This document shows positions 10,442-17,721 of a DNA stretch of 64,000 nucleotides, piece after piece. Under the pieces are notes generated by a model. It did not search any database and was not told the DNA's origin. It saw nothing but the letters and a program-made list of their open reading frames with translations. The translations under genes and the position numbers were made by a program. Numbering within the stretch: the stretch's first letter is position 1; the number at the start of each line of letters is the position of its first letter. Source of the stretch: an uncultured bacterium (GTDB lineage Bacteria; Cyanobacteriota; Vampirovibrionia; Gastranaerophilales; Gastranaerophilaceae); contig CACWTN010000001.1 of the NCBI GenBank assembly GCA_902763805.1, forward strand, positions 133,069-197,068. Reading direction: 5' to 3'.

Positions 10442-10465
10442 GTAGGTTGGGCATTCTTGCCCAAC
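10442..10465 (+). repeat. REP-like palindrome with GTAG head
   Basis: GTAG followed by an 8-bp perfect stem GTTGGGCA/TGCCCAAC with a TTCT loop. A second stem CCACTA/TAGTGG follows at 10467-10483. Confidence 0.7.
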
Positions 10466-10535
10466 ACCACTAAATTCTAGTGGTCGGAATATGATTGAGG
10501 ATTTAAATTCCAAACTGCTCCAAAAGTGACTTCTT

Positions 10536-10593
10536 TTGCACTTTTTTACTCATTTTTTGCACTATTCTTGCACACTTTTGCACAAATTTGCAC
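10536..10593. repeat. Five phased TTGCAC hexamers
   Basis: TTGCAC starts at 10536, 10557, 10568, 10578 and 10588, that is at steps of 21, 11, 10 and 10 bp, close to one or two helical turns. It lies about 170 bp upstream of rarA. Confidence 0.7.
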
Positions 10594-10599
10594 TCATAA

Positions 10600-10653
10600 G
10601 TAGGGTTGACTAAAGTCAACCAAAATGTATCGGTAGACTGAAGTCTACCCTAC
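10600..10653. repeat. Pair of inverted REP-like palindromes (BIME-like)
   Basis: GTAG + GGTTGAC/GTCAACC hairpin (10600-10621) faces GGTAGACT/AGTCTACC + CTAC (10632-10653). The two GTAG heads point outward in opposite orientation, as in bacterial interspersed mosaic elements. Confidence 0.75.
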
Positions 10654-10765
10654 TGGCTAAAATATACTAATAATTTATTAGTCAGTTTTTTGTACCAAGT
10701 CAGTTTATTCTGCGTACTTGAACAGATTTTTAGAGTAAGTATAATAAAGATACAAGGAACTTGAT

Positions 10766-12082
10766 ATGGAACAAAAATCTCTATTTGAAGATGATACAAA
10801 CCAACCTTTAGCTTCACGCTTAAGACCGAGAAATTTAGATGAATTTGTCGGGCAAAAACATTTAATCGGCGAAGGTAAGGTTTTACGAAAACTTATTGAA
10901 AGTGATAAAATTTCTTCAATTATATTTTGGGGAAATCCGGGAATTGGTAAAACAACATTAGCTCAAATTATTGCAAATAAAACCAATTCCGAATTCATAA
11001 ACTTTTCAGCAGTAACTTCAGGCATAAAAGAAATTAAAGCAGTAATGGCTCAAGCTGAAAGTAACAGAAAATTAGGACAAAAAACAATTGTTTTTGTTGA
11101 TGAAATTCACCGTTTCAACAAAGCTCAACAGGATGCTTTTTTACCTTATGTTGAAAAAGGAAGTATTATTTTAATAGGTGCAACAACGGAAAATCCGTCT
11201 TTTGAAATAAATTCAGCACTGCTATCACGTTGTAAAGTTTTTGTTTTTAAGCCTCTTGAAATAGAGGATTTAGTCACCCTTTTAAAACGAGCAATAACTG
11301 ATGAACGTGGATTTGGAAACGAAAAAATTAATATTAAAGATGATTTTATAAGGATTATTGCCGAATTTGCAAATGGGGATGCTAGGACAGCTCTTTCTAC
11401 GTTAGAAATGGTTATTTTAAACGGTGATGTGAATGATAGCGGCGAAATAACAATCACAAAAGAAACATTAGAACAGTGTATCTCTAAAAAATCATTACTT
11501 TATGATAAAAACGGAGAAGAACATTATAATATCATTTCTGCCTTGCATAAATCTATGAGAAATTCTGACCCTGACGCTGCTGTATATTGGCTTGCAAGAA
11601 TGCTTGAAGCTGGTGAAGACCCACTATATATTGCGCGGCGTGTAACAAGATTTGCCTCAGAAGACATAGGGCTTGCTGATCCGCATGCGCTACAAATTGC
11701 GGTTGCAGCTTATCAGGCCTGCCATTTTATAGGAATGCCGGAATGTACTGTTCATTTAACTGAAGCTGTTATTTATATGTCAATGGCTCCAAAGTCAAAT
11801 GCTATGGATGTGGCTTATATGCTTGCTCGGCGTGATGCAAAAGAACATATTGCAGAACCCGTTCCACTGCAAATCAGAAATGCTCCGACAAAATTAATGA
11901 AAGAGTTAAATTACGGCAAGGATTATAAATTTGCTCACGATTATGAAGAAAAAATGACAAGTATGCAATGTCTGCCTGATTCTCTTGTTGGCAGAGAATA
12001 TTATAAACCCACCGAGCAGGGTATGGAAACGAAATACAAAACAAAATTAGAACAAATAAAAGAATGGAAAAGAACGCATTAA
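10766..12082 (+). CDS. rarA: Replication-associated recombination protein RarA/MgsA
   Basis: 438 aa, a usual length. It is an AAA+ ATPase that acts at stalled replication forks, related to clamp-loader subunits. Walker A is GNPGIGKTT (56-64). Walker B is VFVDEIHRFNKAQQD. The N-terminal LASRLRPRNLDEFVGQKHLIG and the C-terminal tetramerisation region with DPHALQIAVAAYQA and YMSMAPKSNAMD are typical of the family. AAGGA precedes the ATG. It is flanked on both sides by REP-like palindromes and converges with the YjbR-EVE gene, leaving one base between stops. Confidence 0.95.
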   Translation: MEQKSLFEDDTNQPLASRLRPRNLDEFVGQKHLIGEGKVLRKLIESDKISSIIFWGNPGIGKTTLAQIIANKTNSEFINFSAVTSGIKEIKAVMAQAESNRKLGQKTIVFVDEIHRFNKAQQDAFLPYVEKGSIILIGATTENPSFEINSALLSRCKVFVFKPLEIEDLVTLLKRAITDERGFGNEKINIKDDFIRIIAEFANGDARTALSTLEMVILNGDVNDSGEITITKETLEQCISKKSLLYDKNGEEHYNIISALHKSMRNSDPDAAVYWLARMLEAGEDPLYIARRVTRFASEDIGLADPHALQIAVAAYQACHFIGMPECTVHLTEAVIYMSMAPKSNAMDVAYMLARRDAKEHIAEPVPLQIRNAPTKLMKELNYGKDYKFAHDYEEKMTSMQCLPDSLVGREYYKPTEQGMETKYKTKLEQIKEWKRTH

Positions 12083-12083
12083 A

Positions 12084-12758
12084 TTATTGGTTTAGAACTT
12101 GGCATAAGTTATCAGGGCAGCTTCTTTGACCTCTTATAGCTGTAATACCATAATTATTTAACTTCTCGAAAGTCATAAACTTTTTGTTATATTTTTTTAA
12201 TAATTTAATTTTCATCACTTTGTTTATTCTAAGATTTTTATCTTCATAGTCATAGGGAATATTGACCTCTGTAACTACACATTTATAGAGTATAGCTGAA
12301 ATTGGGCTTGCTACATACATAAAAGCTATATCTCCCTTTTTAATGTTACTTGATTGTTTCCAAATAATTTCATTATTTTTTTTAAATGCTTGTATTATAT
12401 CAAAGTATTTAGGATTTGCAGGAACTATCCAACTTTTAGGGGTTACGACGGAATTAGGATCTATAAAACATTTTTCGCAAATATCATTTAAAATTTGTTC
12501 ATAATTATATCTTATCTCTTTTACGAAAGCTCCTTGTTGATTTTCAACCCTTAGTGGCAAATATTCTTCATTATTTTCTAAGTCAAGAACTTTACCTGTA
12601 ATATTGCCACTTCGTGATATTTCAATAATTGTTTTAAATTCATTATCTTGGAATATTTTTTCATAAGTAAATGAAGTTTTATTATCTTTAAAACCATATT
12701 CAATTAACTTTTTAATATCAAGAATATAATTTTTGAAAATATCATTTTCAATACTCAT
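12084..12758 (-). CDS. YjbR-like/EVE-domain fusion protein
   Basis: 224 aa from ATG 12758, which has GAGGT six bases upstream; the longest frame starts ten codons earlier. Residues about 20-105 resemble the MmcQ/YjbR family (YEKIFQDNEFKTIIEISRSG, then GAFVKEIRYNYEQIL). Residues about 110-224 begin WIVPANPKYFDIIQAF and continue with KKGDIAFMYVASPISAILYKC, resembling an EVE/PUA-like domain that reads modified bases in nucleic acids. EVE proteins often sit beside restriction or defence genes, but its neighbour here is rarA. The coding sequence is notably A+T-rich. The role is inferred from fold resemblance only. Confidence 0.6.
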   Translation of the reverse strand: MSIENDIFKNYILDIKKLIEYGFKDNKTSFTYEKIFQDNEFKTIIEISRSGNITGKVLDLENNEEYLPLRVENQQGAFVKEIRYNYEQILNDICEKCFIDPNSVVTPKSWIVPANPKYFDIIQAFKKNNEIIWKQSSNIKKGDIAFMYVASPISAILYKCVVTEVNIPYDYEDKNLRINKVMKIKLLKKYNKKFMTFEKLNNYGITAIRGQRSCPDNLCQVLNQ

Positions 12759-12934
12759 AAATACCTCATTTAATTGAAATTTTAGCATAAATAAAACGAA
12801 TATTATCAGGAATTATAAATAAATCAACCAATTTGAAAATTACTTATCATTCAGACACAAATACTTGAGATTTCCGTAAATGCAATCGATTAATGTTAAT
12901 GACCGAAAGGAGCATATTATGGTTGAAAAAGTTG

Positions 12935-13068
12935 GTAGGGTGGGTAAAGCTACATTTTGCTTTAAGTTTAGACGAAAATTTCTGAGTGCGTACCCACCAA
13001 AAATTTAATGGTGGGAATGTGCGTTCAATAATTTTTAAATACATCATTTTAAGCATTTTCCACCCTAC
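12935..13068. repeat. 134-bp element bounded by GTAGGGTGG inverted repeats
   Basis: GTAGGGTGG at the left end and its complement CCACCCTAC at the right end. The left arm can also pair with TACCCACC at 12991-12998, and CCCACC/GGTGGG (12993-13015) forms a further hairpin. The size and ends recall a REP pair with spacer or a small MITE-like unit. Confidence 0.55.
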
Positions 13069-13199
13069 ATAATTATCAAAATCCCTGTTCTTTCTTCTCA
13101 AACCGACTGTTATTTTACATTTTCAGTACGTAGGGTGCATTTTTTGCACCAAAATAATTATCAAACTCGCTGTTCTTTCTTTTCAAACTGACTGATATT
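13069..13199. repeat. Two 46-bp direct repeats, 85-bp period
   Basis: 13069-13114 and 13154-13199 match at about 40 of 46 positions (ATAATTATCAAA..., ...CTGTTCTTTCTT). Each copy directly follows the end of a GTAG-type palindrome. Confidence 0.7.
13130..13150 (+). repeat. REP-like palindrome with GTAG head
   Basis: GTAG followed by GGTGCA/TGCACC with a T5 loop, the same design as the palindromes at 10442 and 10600. Confidence 0.65.
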
Positions 13200-13233
13200 G
13201 TTGTAAGAGTTGTTTAAATTTTGGCATCAAAAA

Positions 13234-13306
13234 AGCGGACGACGAGACTCGAACTCGCGACAGTCTGCTTGGAAGGCAGATACTCTACCAACTGAGCTAC
13301 GTCCGC
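13234..13306 (-). tRNA. tRNA-Gly(TCC)
   Basis: On the minus strand: acceptor GCGGACG/CGTCCGC, D-arm AGCTCAGTTGGTAGAGT, anticodon arm CTGCC-TTCCAAG-CAG with anticodon TCC, and T-arm GCGAG-TTCGAGT-CTCGT. The discriminator base is T and CCA is not encoded. A T-run follows directly and could terminate it. Confidence 0.93.
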
Positions 13307-13329
13307 TTATAAAATATTCAATTTTTACG

Positions 13330-13403
13330 ACTTAACTCAGTTGGTAGAGCATATTTCAGATACGCTACACTTTCGTTCCGCTTGGGCAACTGAGCTACGT
13401 CCG
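13330..13403. pseudogene. Palindromic tRNA remnant
   Basis: 13387-13403 is a 17-bp exact copy of the tRNA-Gly 5' end in the same (minus) orientation, placed upstream of the real gene. 13331-13352 (CTTAACTCAGTTGGTAGAGC...) is a D-arm-like copy in the opposite orientation. The two halves face each other around about 34 bp of unrelated sequence, so no cloverleaf forms. The real tRNA is 24 bp away. Confidence 0.6.
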
Positions 13404-13457
13404 TTTGACAACTATTATATTATATTAAACACATTTCTTTTTCAAGTGACAAATAAT

Positions 13458-14111
13458 TTATTGAGGAAGCGGAGTTGTTGCTCCTTCCATTGGAGAAGCG
13501 CTGTTTTCTTCTATCTCCTTTGTCAGATTTTCATCAGGTGATGTATGTGCATATAATCTTACGCTCATTGTTGTCAGTAAGATTTTTTTATCTTTTTCAT
13601 ATGGCACAACATCTATATTATTAATCCTGATATAGTAAGGGTATTGATATATATCCTGAATAAGTTTTCCGAGGTTAACATAGTTAGAAATTACTTCCAT
13701 ATCAACATCACATACAAAATACATTGAACCTTTTTGATTTACAAAGTTATCTCCCTCTGGATTATAATTGTAATCAATTGATTTGATTTTTATTGTATTT
13801 GCACGAACCATTTCAATCAAGTCGCTGTACAGAGTAAAGAATAATGTATCATCACCAAGGTTATTTTCTACCGGCGAATATATTTTCTTCTGAGATGTCA
13901 TTACAGACTCTTGCAGTTTCTTTAATTTTCTGAGAATGGTATCTCTTGCCTGACGTTTTTGTTCAAGCTGATCTGTTACACTCACAATATCATTCCGTAA
14001 ACCGTTCCATTCATTATACTGCGGAACAATTATATTTACTGCAATAAAAACCATTAATACTACTGCAACAAGAAATATTATTACACCCGTAAATCTCTTA
14101 TACTTATCCAT
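13458..14111 (-). CDS. PilO-like type IV pilus assembly protein
   Basis: 217 aa. A single N-terminal membrane helix (about 8-30) is followed by a coiled coil (about 35-75) and a periplasmic alpha/beta domain. It matches the size and plan of PilO, which pairs with PilN and links the cytoplasmic PilM ring to the secretin in type IV pilus or type II secretion machines. It lies 20 bp downstream of the PilM/PilN-like gene on the same strand, which supports the call. Sequence similarity in PilO is generally low, so the name rests mainly on architecture and context. Confidence 0.65.
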   Translation of the reverse strand: MDKYKRFTGVIIFLVAVVLMVFIAVNIIVPQYNEWNGLRNDIVSVTDQLEQKRQARDTILRKLKKLQESVMTSQKKIYSPVENNLGDDTLFFTLYSDLIEMVRANTIKIKSIDYNYNPEGDNFVNQKGSMYFVCDVDMEVISNYVNLGKLIQDIYQYPYYIRINNIDVVPYEKDKKILLTTMSVRLYAHTSPDENLTKEIEENSASPMEGATTPLPQ

Positions 14112-14131
14112 CTTTTATTTTCCCTTTTGAT

Positions 14132-15769
14132 TTATTCTTTTATAGTTTCTGATGGTACATCAGAATTTGATGATTTTTTAGCTTTCTTTGATTTCTTAGT
14201 TTTCTTTTTCTGTGCAGATTTATCCTCTGCGTCAGATATCCTGAACTCATAGTAATCGGCATCCAGTGATGTCAGAAGCGAGTCTTCATCAAGCTCGCCA
14301 TCAGTAAATCCTTTCGAATGAGCTGTTGCAAGACCCAATGTCTGTAATGATATATCCGACGACGGATTATAATCTTTTATGCTTCTAAAGAAAGAATATA
14401 CACTCTCTATATTATCCGCCTGACCTTCAATTGTAGTATTATCCCCAAGATTTAAGTGTGTTAACCAAAGCTTTTTCGGGATTTCGGTTCCTACTATTGA
14501 ATAATATGAATAGATATTTTTGTTATGAAGTAAGCCGATTCTTATTTCATCACCTTCATCAAAAGTTTCCGTAGAAATATCCTTATGTTTTTCGATGAAC
14601 TCATCTATCTTGTTTATTTCAGCTTTCATTTGCGAAATTTCATCATTCATTTGTGAATTTTGCAATGCGAAATAACCAGATGCAGAAACTACAATCACTG
14701 CAATTACAGCAGCTGCAATTATACCTATGAATATCAGAAACGGATTTGAAAGAACGATTTTTCCGCCAAAAAATTCCGGGGGCTGTTCATTTAAGAATAT
14801 GTCACCTAATGTCTTGTTAAACAGGTTAAAGTTTAAAAGTGAAACATTCTTATAATCTTCATAAATCGCAGCGCCTATTACATCTAACGAAATAGTTTTT
14901 GAGTATTCATCTTCAACCAGCGGTGAAAGATTCATTAACGGCTCTTTAAGATATCCGTTAGCTTCCTGATATATTATCGGTGCTGAATATGAAATCTTAT
15001 TTGAAAGAACTTCTGCACTTATAACATTAGTTTTAGAAACTACACATAAATATTTTGACGGAAGGTTCTTTAACAACGGCTCTACCGCAGCGATTACGGT
15101 TGCATAGTTTTCTGCATCGCTTAAAACATCGCCTATGCTGATTTTTTCTTCAAAAATATCAACATAATTTCTGCCGAGCATTGACAATACCCTGCAGCAT
15201 CCGTTTTCAATCAGCAGCAGCACCCAGTTTGTATCCGGCTCTGTATTAACTCTGTTTAAATATATGAGAGAACGGAGCGTTGAGCTTACGGAGGTATCAA
15301 TTGCCGAAACTTTGTACCCCATCTCTTTTAACGCTATTACCAATTCAATCATCGTAGTTTTCTGAAGTGCTTCGTAAGCATATTTGTTAAATTGAAGCGT
15401 TGAGTTAATTTTAATATAACTGTAACAAGGTTCATAACTTTTCAGATAAGGATTATCGTACAACTCTTCTTCAATTGCGCTTTCCACCTGTGATTGTTCA
15501 AGCGCTGACGGATAATCAGCAACTTTAAAAGCTACTGTCGGGAAATTCAAAACCAGCTCTGAGCCTTTTTGAATATTCATTTCCTCCAGCAAGTCCTGCA
15601 AAGCATCCTTAAACACATCCAGGTCTGCGATTTCTCGTTTGACTGCGCTGTATTCAACTGCACGTCTTCCGTATTTTAATACAGTACCTGAAGCATAATC
15701 TACCTGAGCTATCTCAAGTCCCATTTCCGGTGATACTGATACACCAATTACTGCACTCTTCTTAAACAC
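14132..15769 (-). CDS. Fused PilM/PilN-like pilus assembly protein
   Basis: 545 aa. Residues 1-330 resemble the PilM actin-like cytoplasmic domain (VIGVSVSPEMGLEIAQVDY at the start). A single membrane helix follows at about 342-368. After it come a coiled coil and a PilN-like periplasmic domain (PKKLWLTHLNLGDNTTIEGQADN...VYSFFRSIKDY). The C-terminus is a Lys/Ser-rich tail. PilM and PilN are normally two proteins whose contact transmits signals from the cytoplasmic ATPases to the periplasm; here they are one chain. The start is GTG with GAGGA upstream. pilO follows. The pilin at 24372 may be a substrate of this machine. Confidence 0.7.
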   Translation of the reverse strand: MFKKSAVIGVSVSPEMGLEIAQVDYASGTVLKYGRRAVEYSAVKREIADLDVFKDALQDLLEEMNIQKGSELVLNFPTVAFKVADYPSALEQSQVESAIEEELYDNPYLKSYEPCYSYIKINSTLQFNKYAYEALQKTTMIELVIALKEMGYKVSAIDTSVSSTLRSLIYLNRVNTEPDTNWVLLLIENGCCRVLSMLGRNYVDIFEEKISIGDVLSDAENYATVIAAVEPLLKNLPSKYLCVVSKTNVISAEVLSNKISYSAPIIYQEANGYLKEPLMNLSPLVEDEYSKTISLDVIGAAIYEDYKNVSLLNFNLFNKTLGDIFLNEQPPEFFGGKIVLSNPFLIFIGIIAAAVIAVIVVSASGYFALQNSQMNDEISQMKAEINKIDEFIEKHKDISTETFDEGDEIRIGLLHNKNIYSYYSIVGTEIPKKLWLTHLNLGDNTTIEGQADNIESVYSFFRSIKDYNPSSDISLQTLGLATAHSKGFTDGELDEDSLLTSLDADYYEFRISDAEDKSAQKKKTKKSKKAKKSSNSDVPSETIKE

Positions 15770-15897
15770 TATATTCTATCCTCTTTTTTTTTATTGTACA
15801 ATAAATCTTAATTTTTGTACACATAGTTAACATAGGGTAATAAAAATACTCTGTTTGTATTAGATTGAAATAAAATTAAGCGGATAAAATATTACTT

Positions 15898-16653
15898 ATG
15901 GACACAACGATTATATACGGAAAAAATGCTATAATAGAGGCTCTTGAACAGGGCGAACGGGAATTTAACAAAATTCTCATTTCTGACGGTGCAAGGTCTG
16001 ATGTTAAGACTGAACAAATAAAAAAACTTGCAAAACAAAAGGGCGTTATTTTTCAATTTGTTACAAAAGATAAACTTAACTCCATAGAACCAAGCGGAAA
16101 ACATCAGGGAGTTATCGGACTTGTTGCTTCTGTAAAATATGTTGATTTGAATGAATTTATTTCAAAACATAAAAATGAAACAACAGGGGTTGTTATTTTA
16201 GACGGTGTAGAGGATGCCCATAACGTCGGTGCAATTATCCGTTCCTGTTTATGCGCCGGTATAAAAGGAATAATACTTCCCTCCAGAAGAAGCGCACTGA
16301 TTAACTCAACCGTGGAAAAGACAAGCGCAGGCGCTATAAATCACATTGACATAATAAAAACAAACAGTCTGGTCAGCGCAGTACAAAAATTGAAAGAAAG
16401 CGACTACTGGGTAATTGCATCCGATCATCATGCGGAGCAGAATCATTATGAAATTGATTACACAGATATGAATTTTGCTTTAATAATGGGAGCTGAGCAT
16501 GCCGGCATTTCTAAGTCGTTGCTGAAATTATCGGACTTTAAAGTTAAGATTCCAATGTTAACAAATTTTAACTCTTTAAATGTTTCTAATGCAACTGCTA
16601 TAATATTATTTGAATATGTCTCTCAGTTGAGCAAAAAAACAAAAAGGAAATGA
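15898..16653 (+). CDS. rlmB: 23S rRNA 2'-O-methyltransferase, TrmH/SpoU family
   Basis: 251 aa. An N-terminal L30e-like substrate-binding domain ([12 protein letters not shown]) is followed by the SPOUT fold: motif 1 [15 protein letters not shown], motif 2 [10 protein letters not shown], and motif 3 [18 protein letters not shown]. The length and the KHQGVIG motif fit RlmB, which methylates G2251 in 23S rRNA using S-adenosylmethionine; a tRNA Gm18 paralogue cannot be fully excluded. Divergent from the pil genes. Its stop codon lies in the Shine-Dalgarno-to-start spacer of the sigma-factor gene, so the two are co-transcribed. Confidence 0.88.
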   Translation: MDTTIIYGKNAIIEALEQGEREFNKILISDGARSDVKTEQIKKLAKQKGVIFQFVTKDKLNSIEPSGKHQGVIGLVASVKYVDLNEFISKHKNETTGVVILDGVEDAHNVGAIIRSCLCAGIKGIILPSRRSALINSTVEKTSAGAINHIDIIKTNSLVSAVQKLKESDYWVIASDHHAEQNHYEIDYTDMNFALIMGAEHAGISKSLLKLSDFKVKIPMLTNFNSLNVSNATAIILFEYVSQLSKKTKRK

Positions 16654-16655
16654 TA

Positions 16656-17654
16656 ATGGGTAAAAAAAGCGATACACTCAATATAATGGCAGACGATATT
16701 TCTGATGAAGGTATTGATTTTAACAGCATGGAGATGCTGGAAGAAGATGAGGATTCAATTGAGATTGAGGAGCCTAAAACACAGGAAAGTTTAAACTCTG
16801 TCAACTCGGATGATTCTGTCAGAATATACCTTCAGCAAATCGGTAAAATCCCGCTTCTTTCAAGCGAGGAAGAACTTGAAGTTGCAAAAAAAATATATGA
16901 AACACAGAGCGAGTTTGCAAGAAAAGTTCTAATAAATGCCAACCTGAGGCTTGTTGTTAGTATTGCAAAAAAATACATCGGGAGAGGTCTGTCTTTTCTG
17001 GACTTAATTCAGGAAGGAAATATGGGACTGATTAAAGCCACAGAAAAATTTGATTACACAAAAGGTTACAAATTCTCAACTTATGCAACATGGTGGATTC
17101 AGCAGTCAATAACAAGAGCTATTGCAGATAAAGCAAGAATTATAAGACTTCCTATCCATTTAATAGAATCCATAAACAAAATTAAAAAAGCGACAATGGA
17201 TTTAACCACAAAACTCGGGCGTATTCCTAACAAGCAGGAAATTGCAGATGAAATGGGAATCTCAATTTCAAAACTGACTTCAATAATAAAATCAACACAA
17301 TCTACAATAAGCATTGATACTCCGACCGGGCAAAAAGATGATTCCAACAAAATCATTGACTACATTGTTGACGAATCTACTATCGCGCCCGACAACATTG
17401 TTTCTCAGGAAAGCCTGCTTGAAGATATTAAAAATATGCTTGACCAGCTCAGCCAGAAAGAACGTGACGTTCTGATTTTGAGATTTGGTCTGAATAATGA
17501 CGGCAACAAGAAAACCCTTGATGAGATTGGTACTATATACGGCGTTTCAAGAGAAAGAATACGTCAAATTGAAAACAGAGCTATTTCTAAACTTAAAAAG
17601 CTTTGCAAAAACAAAAATATGACTACCGGTCTGAAAAATTATTTCGGGGGTTAA
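16656..17654 (+). CDS. rpoD: RNA polymerase sigma-70 family factor (RpoD/SigA type)
   Basis: 332 aa. Region 1.2 is [21 protein letters not shown]. Region 2 is [33 protein letters not shown], then [14 protein letters not shown]. Region 3 is next, and region 4.2 is [26 protein letters not shown]. Promoter contacts are intact. It is compact, lacking the large non-conserved domain, as in cyanobacterial group 1/2 sigma factors, so it is the primary factor or a close group 2 relative. Of two in-frame ATGs (16650 and 16656), the second has AAGGAA at proper spacing; the first overlaps the rlmB stop and is too close. Confidence 0.9.
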   Translation: MGKKSDTLNIMADDISDEGIDFNSMEMLEEDEDSIEIEEPKTQESLNSVNSDDSVRIYLQQIGKIPLLSSEEELEVAKKIYETQSEFARKVLINANLRLVVSIAKKYIGRGLSFLDLIQEGNMGLIKATEKFDYTKGYKFSTYATWWIQQSITRAIADKARIIRLPIHLIESINKIKKATMDLTTKLGRIPNKQEIADEMGISISKLTSIIKSTQSTISIDTPTGQKDDSNKIIDYIVDESTIAPDNIVSQESLLEDIKNMLDQLSQKERDVLILRFGLNNDGNKKTLDEIGTIYGVSRERIRQIENRAISKLKKLCKNKNMTTGLKNYFGG

Positions 17655-17721
17655 GGGGCAAATGAAACTTTGCGGAGATGTGAAATCATCTCCTGCTGAT
17701 TAAAACAAAAAGGAAAAACGA

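Larger units (their letters stand above)
9691..10765. other. 1.1-kb repeat-rich intergenic region around a tRNA
   Basis: No convincing protein gene. It holds, in order: a first copy of a 69-bp repeat, a GC-rich 121-bp insert with several small inverted repeats, 61-bp and 69-bp repeat copies, a complete CAT-anticodon tRNA, two duplicated terminator units, GTAG-headed palindromes, five phased TTGCAC hexamers, and the rarA promoter region. The GC-rich part (9779-10205) differs sharply in base composition from its neighbours. Confidence 0.85.
12759..13233. other. Intergenic region with REP-like and direct repeats
   Basis: 475 bp without a credible gene. It holds a 134-bp segment bounded by inverted GTAGGGTGG (12935) and CCACCCTAC (ending 13068), an internal CCCACC/GGTGGG hairpin, a GTAG-headed palindrome at 13130-13150, and two 46-bp direct repeats. 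Confidence 0.8.

Noticed and set aside
10253-10480. Overlapping 75- and 80-aa frames on both strands
   Set aside because: They lie across the duplicated terminator and palindromes, without ribosome sites.
12919-13008. 29-codon frame with AAGGAG before ATG inside the REP region
   Set aside because: It overlaps the palindromic arms and has unlikely composition (basic, no known pattern); chance match is likelier.
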